A DNA stretch of 13,679 nt from JBFEYJ01 sp041563315. Lineage in GTDB: Bacteria > Pseudomonadota > Gammaproteobacteria > Thiohalomonadales > Thiohalomonadaceae. The position numbers were made by a program, and so were the translations under genes. This document shows, piece by piece, positions 6,604 through 12,746 of this stretch. The notes under the pieces are model-generated. The model had not been told where the DNA came from. It saw nothing but the letters and a program-made list of their open reading frames with translations, and did not search any database. How positions within the stretch are numbered: position 1 is the stretch's first letter; every line of letters starts with the position of its first letter. Where the stretch lies: assembly GCA_041563315.1 (NCBI GenBank), contig JBFFNE010000078.1, positions 1 to 13,679 on the forward strand. Direction: 5' to 3'.

Positions 6604-6622
6604 TTGTTAGTTATCCAAACAA
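6604..6622. promoter_or_regulatory. Candidate MarR-family operator
   Basis: TTGTT (6604-6608) and AACAA (6618-6622) form an interrupted 19-bp inverted repeat, with one further symmetric G/C pair inside. The form and spacing suit MarR dimers. It lies 22 bp upstream of the MarR start, between the two divergent genes. The assignment is an inference from symmetry and position. Confidence 0.4.
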
Positions 6623-6643
6623 ACAACAGCAAAGGGAAAGTTG

Positions 6644-7051
6644 ATGTCCGACTTGGATGTTTTTGGTGTACTCCAGGCGCTACAGCAATTGGAACGTGAT
6701 GTATCCGTTTCGCTGATGTACTCCGGACTGCGTGTACCTCAGTACCGCTTGTTAGACAGACTTGATGTTATCGGGCCTGCCACGGTGACCGGGTTGAGCC
6801 GGGAGCTGCAGATCACGCGGGCTACAGCAAGCGTACTGATCAATGAGATGGTTAGTGCGGGAATCATGGTCGCGGAGGAACATCCAGGTGATCGCCGCTC
6901 TTATCATCTTCATATCAGCGATCGGGGGAAAAACAAGCTAAGTGTGGCGCGAAGTGACCTTGGGGTTCTGGGCCGCAAGCTATCACAGCGCTATCCGAAG
7001 GCGATAATTGAGATGCTTAACCGTTTTGCCAGGGGAAAAGCCGATTCATAG
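6644..7051 (+). CDS. MarR-family transcriptional regulator
   Basis: The protein has 135 residues, typical of the family. The ATG at 6644 has AGGG 7 nt upstream and is preferred over a TTG one codon earlier. N-terminal helix (about 5-28) and C-terminal helices (about 96-130) form the dimer interface. The winged helix-turn-helix spans about 40-95: GPATVTGLSRELQITRATASVLINEMVSAG (44-73, the recognition helix being ITRATASVLINEMV), then a wing with the hallmark GDRRS (82-86) and HLHIS. Cysteine is absent, so direct redox sensing through cysteine, as in OhrR, is ruled out. It is divergent from the dsrE2-like gene, with an inverted repeat between them, suggesting control of that gene and itself. 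The ligand is unknown. Confidence 0.92.
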   Translation: MSDLDVFGVLQALQQLERDVSVSLMYSGLRVPQYRLLDRLDVIGPATVTGLSRELQITRATASVLINEMVSAGIMVAEEHPGDRRSYHLHISDRGKNKLSVARSDLGVLGRKLSQRYPKAIIEMLNRFARGKADS

Positions 7052-7056
7052 GCTAA

Positions 7057-7215
7057 TCGCTTGCGTGCTTGTCCCAGTCCTCTGTAATTATCGAATTCTC
7101 CACCCCGATGCCATCGCCGAGACCGACTGTTGCATCGACATGGGCCCCGAGGGCGGCGATGCCGACGAGAAGTGGTGATTGAAGGCACGGGCCTAGAAGC
7201 GATCAGAGGCAGGCA
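7057..7215 (+). pseudogene. Decayed C-terminal fragment of a UvrA-like excinuclease gene
   Basis: Three short stretches, each in a different frame, line up with the end of UvrA. First, SVIIE (7081-7095) corresponds to the conserved SVIVIEH. Second, after a 5-nt stretch where 3 would be expected, HPDAIAETDCCIDMGPEGGDA (7101-7163; written here as HPDAIAETDC plus CIDMGPEGGDA) corresponds to the HxDVIxxADxxIDLGPEGGD signature. Third, after a further shift, VVIEGTG (7172-7192) corresponds to the following EVVAxGTP segment. The frameshifts and the absence of the rest of the gene (about 2.5 kb) show a remnant. It lies directly after the marR stop, so a deletion or insertion probably removed the bulk of uvrA. 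It is unlikely to be expressed as a functional protein. The intact genomic uvrA should be elsewhere. Confidence 0.7.
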
Positions 7216-7292
7216 AGGCTCAGGGAGTTTCTGAAATCATTTCCTGGCAACACCGGTGGGTGCAGACGTCCCGGCCGCGACAGATGGAGACT

Positions 7293-7325
7293 AAATCACG
7301 ACGAGACCGTCGCTCCTACAAGTTC
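7293..7325 (-). repeat. REP-like palindromic element
   Basis: Read on the minus strand it is TTGTAGGAGCGACGG followed by TCTCGTCGTG, with a perfect 5-bp stem (CGACG/CGTCG) around a 4-nt loop and a GTAGGAGC head. This head-plus-stem form is characteristic of dispersed REP elements in gammaproteobacteria. It lies just beyond the 3' end of the antiporter gene, a usual position for REPs. Only one copy is visible in the window. Confidence 0.5.
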
Positions 7326-7357
7326 TGATTCAAGGCTACACCATTTCCACGATGTCT

Positions 7358-9094
7358 TTAGCGCCGTACCGCCGCAAGCTCCTGCTCACGCTGGGCGTCG
7401 ATACGTCGGCGCGAGACCTCATCAGGGGAGCCCATCAGTTCCAGTATGCGGCCAGAGAGTTGCAGGCTTGCCTCGATCGTCTCCATGATGACCTCCGTCG
7501 CGCCGCTGCCCAGCAGGCGACTGGCGTGTGCTGCGTCACGGGCGCGGGCAACAATCGCCAGGTGCGGCCACTCGGCATGCACCACTTTGACTACATGCTC
7601 AGCGGCTGCGACGTTATCCATTGTGACCACCAGTGCACTGGCCTTGTCCAGGTGGGCGCGGCGCAGCATCTCCAGGCGTGAGGCGTTACCAAAATAGACC
7701 GGCATACCCTGCTCACGTGCTGCCGCCACGCTGTTGGCATCGGTGTCGATCGCCACATAGGCGATCGCATCGGCATCCAGTGTGCGACCCAGGATCTGCC
7801 CCACCCGGCCGAAGCCGGCCACCACCACATGCCCCTCCAACCCGCCGACCTGCTCGATATCTCCCTCGTGGGAAACCGTTGCGCTGGTCGGCTCCAGCCG
7901 TTTAACCAGGCGACTGGAGGCGCTGGCGACCAACGGGGTAATAACCATGGAGATCCCGGTCACGATCAACATGAATTGGCCGACATCACCCGGGATCAGG
8001 CCGAGTGTCATCGCCAGCCCCACCACGACAAAGGCAAACTCCCCTCCCTGCCCGAGCAACAGGCCGGTCTCAAGGGAGGTGTGGCGGGGCAAGCCGAATA
8101 CCAGGCAGAGGCTGGAAGTGATGGCCGTTTTCAGCGCGAACAGACCAACGACCGAGGCGATGATCCAGATCGCCAGCTCGCCCACGACCCGGTAATCGAT
8201 CCCCATCCCCACCGACATGAAGAAGAGGCCTAGCAACAAGCCCTTGAACGGCTCGATATCCACCTCGATCTCGTGGCGAAATTCGGTTTCGGCCAGCAGC
8301 AGGCCAGCCAGGAAGGCACCCAGCGCCATCGATAGCCCGGCCATGCCGGTAACGGCCGAGGCGCCGATCACCATCAGCAGGGTCGCCGCCATGAACATCT
8401 CGACACTGCGGGCGCGAGCCACCATGTGAAACAGTGGCCGGATCACCAGTCTGCCCAGTACGTAGATACCCACGATGATCAGTACGGCCTTGCCAAGGGA
8501 GAACAGGAGTGCCATACCGACATCATCCTGCGCCTGGCTACCCAGGACACCAACCAGAAACAGGATGGGCACCACCGCCAAATCCTGCATCAAAAGAATA
8601 GAGAAGCTGGAACGGCCCATCGGCGAGGCCAGCTGACGACGCTCGATGAGCAACTGCATGACGATCGCCGTGGATGAGAGCGCCAGACAGGCACCCAGCA
8701 CGATCGATGCCGCCGGGCTGTTGCCAAAGCCCCAGGCAATGGCGCCGATAATCGAGCCGGTGATCAGGATCTGCAGACTGCCCAGACCGAATACCCAGCG
8801 GCGCATCGCCCACAAGCGATCCAGCGATAGGTCCAGACCGATCATGAACAGCAGGAAGATCACCCCTAACTCGGCCAGAGCCTGCACTCCCTTGAGGTCG
8901 CTGATCACCGCATAGGAGAGCCAGCCAATATCTTCAACAAACATCCCCAGGCCAAACGGGCCGATGATCCCGCCGATGATCAAGTAGCCCAGCACCGGAC
9001 TGACACGCAGGCGATGCAACATCGGCACAATGATGCCGGAGGCGATCAGAAACAGAACAATCTCGCGCAGGTAAGGGATGCCGTGCTCTTCCAA
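7358..9094 (-). CDS. KefB/KefC-type monovalent cation:proton antiporter (CPA2 family)
   Basis: The protein has 578 residues, close to E. coli KefB/KefC (about 600-620). The start is a TTG at 9094, supported by GGAG 7 nt upstream and by a conserved-looking N-terminus (EIVLFLIASGIIVPMLHRL). Residues about 10-390 form a multi-helix Na+/H+-exchanger domain with the family signatures GYLIIGGIIGP, LLFMIGLDL, SSTAIVMQLL, LLMQDLAVVP and GQGGEFAFVVVG. Residues about 421-540 are an RCK/TrkA-N domain with the nucleotide-binding GFGRVG (427-432) and an acidic residue at the end of the second strand (AIDTD). There is no TrkA-C domain. It resides in the inner membrane and exchanges K+ or Na+ for H+. Kef proteins are gated through this cytosolic domain by glutathione adducts, but whether that applies here is unknown. 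There is no adjacent ancillary kefF/kefG-like gene. The family call is very sure; the exact ion is not. Confidence 0.95.
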   Translation of the reverse strand: MEEHGIPYLREIVLFLIASGIIVPMLHRLRVSPVLGYLIIGGIIGPFGLGMFVEDIGWLSYAVISDLKGVQALAELGVIFLLFMIGLDLSLDRLWAMRRWVFGLGSLQILITGSIIGAIAWGFGNSPAASIVLGACLALSSTAIVMQLLIERRQLASPMGRSSFSILLMQDLAVVPILFLVGVLGSQAQDDVGMALLFSLGKAVLIIVGIYVLGRLVIRPLFHMVARARSVEMFMAATLLMVIGASAVTGMAGLSMALGAFLAGLLLAETEFRHEIEVDIEPFKGLLLGLFFMSVGMGIDYRVVGELAIWIIASVVGLFALKTAITSSLCLVFGLPRHTSLETGLLLGQGGEFAFVVVGLAMTLGLIPGDVGQFMLIVTGISMVITPLVASASSRLVKRLEPTSATVSHEGDIEQVGGLEGHVVVAGFGRVGQILGRTLDADAIAYVAIDTDANSVAAAREQGMPVYFGNASRLEMLRRAHLDKASALVVTMDNVAAAEHVVKVVHAEWPHLAIVARARDAAHASRLLGSGATEVIMETIEASLQLSGRILELMGSPDEVSRRRIDAQREQELAAVRR

Positions 9095-9424
9095 GAGAAG
9101 TCTCCAGACGATAAAAAAATGACGGACAAAAATACCACAAACGCGATCGCTGTTCTGCGCCGCTGGCAGGATACTCGCCAGGGCGCAGGCCGATAAGGGC
9201 TGGACTCACTACAACAGGTTACTGGCGTTTCACCGGCAGTGGCTGAAGCAGTTGTTGCCCGAGGTAGAGGTGAAGATTCGCGAGTTCAACGCCAAGCGGT
9301 TTTTGTTGCCTTTGCGACTCAGCGCCTTTGCGGTGAGAGGGTCGGCCAGGGTGAATTTTGACCAACCGCCAAAAGTCACTATCCTCTTATTTGCGTCACA
9401 GCATAAACAACAGGTGAAAAGATC
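9095..9424. other. 330-bp gap between the antiporter and SRPBCC genes
   Basis: This shared upstream region of two divergent genes has no supported gene. A plus-strand frame runs through about 9200-9515 but overlaps the SRPBCC gene and looks like no known protein. Around 9305-9335 the octamer CCTTTGCG occurs twice 14 nt apart, resembling the GCAAAGG-type intergenic repeats seen in several bacteria. No convincing promoter was identified for either gene. Confidence 0.4.
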
Positions 9425-9871
9425 ATGGCTACATATGCCGTCCAGCTTCACCGTGTGCTCCGTGCCTCCCCAGAGCGAGTTTACCGTGCATTCCTTGATG
9501 CCGATGCTATGGTGAAATGGCTTCCGCCGAATGGTTTCACAGGCAAGATCCACCATCTGGATGCCAGGGTGGGCGGCAGCTATCGGATGTCCTTCACGAA
9601 TTTCTCCACCGGCCACAGCCATTCCTTCGGCGGAACCTATGTTGAATTGGTGCCCAACGAGCGGATTCTCAACACCGATAAGTTCGACGATCCGAACTTG
9701 CCCGGCGAGATGATGACGACGGTATCCCTGAAGCCAGTCTCCATTGGGACCGAAGTGAATATCGTGCAAGAAGGGATACCGGATGCGATACCGCAGGAAG
9801 AGTGCTATCTCGGCTGGCAGGAATCGCTCATGCTTCTTGCACAGTTCGTGGAGGCTCAAATACCGGACTAG
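9425..9871 (+). CDS. SRPBCC (START-like, AHSA1/Aha1-type) domain protein
   Basis: The protein has 148 residues, starting at an ATG with AGGTG about 9 nt upstream. The single domain fills the protein and has the AHSA1-like pattern: SPERVYRAFLDADAMVKWLPP (15-35, the first helices and the W-x-P turn), GGSYRMSF (50-57), GGTYVELVPNERI (69-81) and the closing long helix starting at GWQESLMLLAQF (130-141). These proteins form a helix-grip fold with a hydrophobic pocket. Bacterial members are mostly uncharacterised and bind small hydrophobic ligands; despite the family name, an Hsp90 link should not be assumed. It has no signal peptide. It stands alone, with about 80 bp to the next gene on the same strand. 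Confidence 0.9.
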   Translation: MATYAVQLHRVLRASPERVYRAFLDADAMVKWLPPNGFTGKIHHLDARVGGSYRMSFTNFSTGHSHSFGGTYVELVPNERILNTDKFDDPNLPGEMMTTVSLKPVSIGTEVNIVQEGIPDAIPQEECYLGWQESLMLLAQFVEAQIPD

Positions 9872-9951
9872 TGTAAATAATGACTGCCCCGGATTTCGCG
9901 GTTAACTGTGTGCATTAATGACTTCCCGCATCGATGGAGCTAGTGAATGGA

Positions 9952-10161
9952 ATGAATTCTCGTTTGATAGTCATACTAATCCTTGGCGGCCTGGTTATGT
10001 TGTTCATTATCCAGAATGTCGTTGCGGTGAAGATCCAGTTCCTGTTTTGGTCTATCGAGATATCGCGCTCGTTACTTATCTTATTGCTGCTGGCCGTTGG
10101 CATTGTTATCGGTTGGTTCCTGCACGGATACATGCGCCATAAAGAGGGTATATCGAAATAG
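9952..10161 (+). CDS. LapA-domain (DUF1049-like) small membrane protein
   Basis: The protein has 69 residues with two transmembrane helices (about 4-22 and 38-57) flanking a short loop (VKIQFLFWSIEIS). The IIQN motif (19-22) after the first helix, and the second helix with GIVIGW followed by a basic tail, are the LapA pattern. E. coli LapA works with LapB in lipopolysaccharide assembly control, but many stand-alone LapA-domain proteins have unknown roles, and lapB is absent here. The start is uncertain: an in-frame ATG at 9934 would add six residues, whereas GGAG at 9936-9939 better serves the ATG at 9952, although the 12-nt spacing is long. Confidence 0.78.
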   Translation: MNSRLIVILILGGLVMLFIIQNVVAVKIQFLFWSIEISRSLLILLLLAVGIVIGWFLHGYMRHKEGISK

Positions 10162-10316
10162 AGCAACAAGTTAAGGATGTCAGCGGTACTGAGTTGCAAG
10201 TCGGGGCGCTTTAGTCAGAACAGTGGCAATAACAACTAAGGCCATGTTATTTATCGTGAAAAAAGTAATTCGTTTCATGAAAAGCCAATAAGTTCACAGA
10301 CTGATAAGCACTCCAG

Positions 10317-10345
10317 TTGACTCGGGACGGGGGCTCAGTGAGAAT
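10317..10345 (+). promoter_or_regulatory. Candidate promoter of the O-methyltransferase gene
   Basis: TTGACT (10317-10322, 5/6) and GAGAAT (10340-10345, 4/6) are separated by 17 nt and lie about 34 nt upstream of the start codon. The spacer is G-rich. Confidence 0.4.
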
Positions 10346-10378
10346 CGGAGGAGTCTTACAACGAGTCATGGAGGATAT

Positions 10379-11413
10379 ATGCAAGCGCAAAGTGTTTCCC
10401 AACCCCTTCCCCCAGAGGCCAGGCTCCAGGGCCTGTTGAGCGGCGTGCTGGTGACCCAAATGGTTGCAGTGGCCGCGCGTCTCGGCATTGCCGATTTGTT
10501 GGCCGGCGGTCCGAGGCATCATGATGATCTTGCCGCAGACCTCCAGGTATCTTCAGCCGCGCTATATCGAATGCTTCGTGCTTTGGCGGGTCACGGTGTG
10601 TTCGCAGAGGTGACTGAGAGCCCGGGGGTATTTCGTGGTACTCCTATAAGCGAACTGCTCCGCACGGATATTCCAGGTTCCCAGCGGAGCTGGGCTATGC
10701 TGCATGGTGCTGAGTGGTTATGGCGTGCCGTTGGGCACATGCCTCATAGCATTCGTACAGGGGAGCCGGCATTTCAGGACCTGTTCGGTACGGGTACTTT
10801 CGACTACTTCTCCACGGAGCCACACCACGGTGAACTGTTCTTCGCTGCGATGAATCAGGTCACCGAGATGCTCTTGCCGACGCTGCTGGACTCCTATGAC
10901 TTCTCACCCTTCCATCACATTATCGATGTCGGTGGCGGACTTGGCTCTTTGGCTGCTGCGGTATTGCTTGATCAACCCCACCTGAAAGGAACGCTTTACG
11001 ATCTGCCCTACATGGAGGAGCCCGCGAAGGAGTATCTTTCCGGCCATGGCGTTGCAGACCGCTGCCGTTTCATCAGCGGTGATTTTTTTGAAGCCGTACC
11101 TGGGGGGGCCGATCTGCAGATTCTTAAATGGATCATTCACGACTGGAACGATGAGCAGGCGGTTAAGATCCTCCGCAATTGCCGTCGTGCCATTGCGCCC
11201 GACGGACGCATTGTGTTGGTAGAGCAGGTGTTGGCCGATGGCAATGTCCCCTGTCACGGCAAGATTATGGATATGCTCATGCTATTGATGGAACAGGGCC
11301 GGGAACGGCAGGAGGCGGAGTTTGCTGCAATATTAGATACGGCGGGCTTCCGCTTGAACCGCTGCATACCTCTGCTCGGGCCATGGTGCGCCATCGAGGC
11401 GATCCCGGCGTGA
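10379..11413 (+). CDS. Family-2 O-methyltransferase (SAM-dependent, plant COMT/AOMT-like)
   Basis: The protein has 344 residues, full length for the family. The ATG at 10379 has GGAGG 4 nt upstream. The N-terminal winged-helix dimerisation domain (about 15-95) includes the usual LGIADLLA and LYRMLRAL stretches. The C-terminal Rossmann methyltransferase domain carries the SAM-binding glycine motif IDVGGGLGS (182-190), the acidic end of strand 2 (LYDLP, 206-210), FISGDFFEAVP (231-241), and ILKWIIHDWNDE (248-259), where His254 is the expected catalytic base. GRERQEAEF (307-315) matches the family's GxERxxxE motif. It should transfer a methyl group from SAM to a hydroxyl on a small aromatic or isoprenoid substrate. 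Relatives act on phenazines, polyketides and carotenoids (CrtF), but no biosynthetic genes accompany it, so the substrate is unknown. Confidence 0.92.
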   Translation: MQAQSVSQPLPPEARLQGLLSGVLVTQMVAVAARLGIADLLAGGPRHHDDLAADLQVSSAALYRMLRALAGHGVFAEVTESPGVFRGTPISELLRTDIPGSQRSWAMLHGAEWLWRAVGHMPHSIRTGEPAFQDLFGTGTFDYFSTEPHHGELFFAAMNQVTEMLLPTLLDSYDFSPFHHIIDVGGGLGSLAAAVLLDQPHLKGTLYDLPYMEEPAKEYLSGHGVADRCRFISGDFFEAVPGGADLQILKWIIHDWNDEQAVKILRNCRRAIAPDGRIVLVEQVLADGNVPCHGKIMDMLMLLMEQGRERQEAEFAAILDTAGFRLNRCIPLLGPWCAIEAIPA

Positions 11414-11529
11414 TACAGGGAAGAACCCTTTTCCTGAGTGGTCAGGGATGATCCCGAAACAAGAGAACAAATGACCTCTAGGCGACAAGTACATCCTTTT
11501 TACCCAAAAGCATCCGTGGGAGGTGGACT

Positions 11530-12588
11530 TTAGTTCTTTTCACGCCGCGCTTTAACCGCCTCGGCCAGTTCGCGCAGCAGAGTCTCGGTGGTTGCCCAGT
11601 TGATGCAGGCGTCGGTCACGCTCTGGCCGTAGGTGAGTTCCTTGCCCTCTTCGACATCCTGTCGGCCTTCCACCAGATGGCTTTCCAACATCACCCCCAT
11701 GATGCGCTGATCGCCGTGGCTAATCTGGCCGGCGACGTCGCGGCAGACCTCGACCTGGCGCCGGTAGTCCTTGTTGCTGTTGGCATGCGAGCAGTCCACC
11801 ATCAGATTGGGGCGCAGGCAGCTCTGTTCCAGTTGTTCTGCGGCATGCTTCACGCTTTTGCTGTCGTAGTTGGGCTTCTTGCCGCCGCGCAGGATGATGT
11901 GGCAGTCCTCGTTGCCGGTGGTGGAGAAGATTGCCGAATGGCCTTTCTTGGTCAGTGACATGAAGACGTGCGGGCGCGAGGCGGCATGCACCGCGTCGAT
12001 GGCGATCTTGAAGCCGCCATCGGTGCTGTTCTTGAAGCCGATGGGACAGGAGAGGCCGGAAGCGAGCTCACGATGGCCCTGACTTTCGGTGGTGCGGGCG
12101 CCGATGGCTCCCCAGCTGATGAGGTCCGCGATGTACTGCGGACTGATGAGGTCGAGGAACTCGGTCGCGGCCGGCACGCCCTCCTTGTTCAGATCCAGTA
12201 GCAGACTGCGGGCGAGGCGCAGCCCCTTGTTGATATGGAAGCTCTCGTCCATATCCGGGTCGTTGATCAGCCCCTTCCAGCCGACGGTGGTGCGCGGTTT
12301 CTCGAAGTAAACCCGCATGATGATGCAGAGCTCCCCGGCCAGCTCCTCGATCAGGGGTTTAAGCCGCCGGGCGTAGTCGCGCGCGGCATCAACGTCGTGA
12401 ATCGAGCAGGGGCCGACGATGACGACCAGGCGGTCGTCTTCGCCATGCAGAATCTTGTGGACGGCCGTACGGTGGTGAAAAACCGTCTCCGATGCGATGT
12501 CATCGATGGGAAACTCTGCGTGCAGGTCGGCCGGAGGGCTGACCTCCTGGATGCCGGTGATACGGACGTCGTCTGTTTTGTAGTGCAT
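11530..12588 (-). CDS. aroG: 3-deoxy-7-phosphoheptulonate (DAHP) synthase, class I, AroG type
   Basis: The protein has 352 residues and is almost gap-free against E. coli AroG (350) as I recall that sequence. It condenses phosphoenolpyruvate and erythrose 4-phosphate to DAHP, the first step of the shikimate pathway, in the cytoplasm. Metal ligands fall at the E. coli numbers: Cys61, His268, Glu302, Asp326. Substrate residues Arg92, Lys97, Arg165 and Lys186 are present (GPCSIHD, KPRTTVGWKGLINDP, GARTTESQ, SCPIGFKN). Asp6-Asp7, Asp146, Pro150 and Ser180, known for phenylalanine inhibition in AroG, are also kept, which suggests Phe-type feedback, although specificity among AroF/G/H isozymes cannot be proven by reading. 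The ATG at 12588 has no clear ribosome binding site; the conserved N-terminus supports it. It is convergent with the O-methyltransferase gene. Confidence 0.97.
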   Translation of the reverse strand: MHYKTDDVRITGIQEVSPPADLHAEFPIDDIASETVFHHRTAVHKILHGEDDRLVVIVGPCSIHDVDAARDYARRLKPLIEELAGELCIIMRVYFEKPRTTVGWKGLINDPDMDESFHINKGLRLARSLLLDLNKEGVPAATEFLDLISPQYIADLISWGAIGARTTESQGHRELASGLSCPIGFKNSTDGGFKIAIDAVHAASRPHVFMSLTKKGHSAIFSTTGNEDCHIILRGGKKPNYDSKSVKHAAEQLEQSCLRPNLMVDCSHANSNKDYRRQVEVCRDVAGQISHGDQRIMGVMLESHLVEGRQDVEEGKELTYGQSVTDACINWATTETLLRELAEAVKARREKN

Positions 12589-12625
12589 GCTGTCAATCGT
12601 TCAGAAGTTAGTCTGGGTAAAGCGG

Positions 12626-12631
12626 ATTATA
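12626..12631 (-). promoter_or_regulatory. aroG: Probable -10 box of aroG
   Basis: A perfect TATAAT on the minus strand lies about 38 nt upstream of the aroG start codon. No good -35 is found at 16-18 nt, so the promoter may rely on an activator or be weak at -35. No TyrR- or TrpR-type operator was recognised. Confidence 0.5.
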
Positions 12632-12746
12632 CCGTTCAGGTCAAGGCACGTACCATTCGCGGGAGTATAACCGATTCCCGCTTACCCGCGGTGAGGAAAA
12701 AACCACGCTTACCAAAAGGATACTGACACTCCGGCGCTCACGCTAT

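Noticed and set aside
7352..8915. Several open frames on the plus strand within the antiporter region
   Set aside because: They are antisense shadows of a GC-rich gene with full family motifs; their translations are low-complexity and carry no ribosome binding sites.
9230..9859. 209-codon minus-strand frame opposite the SRPBCC gene
   Set aside because: The plus strand encodes a full SRPBCC domain with a good start; the minus product has no recognisable features.
11677..12726. Plus-strand open frames antisense to the DAHP synthase
   Set aside because: The minus strand encodes a complete AroG-type enzyme; the antisense frames are by-products of its codon usage.
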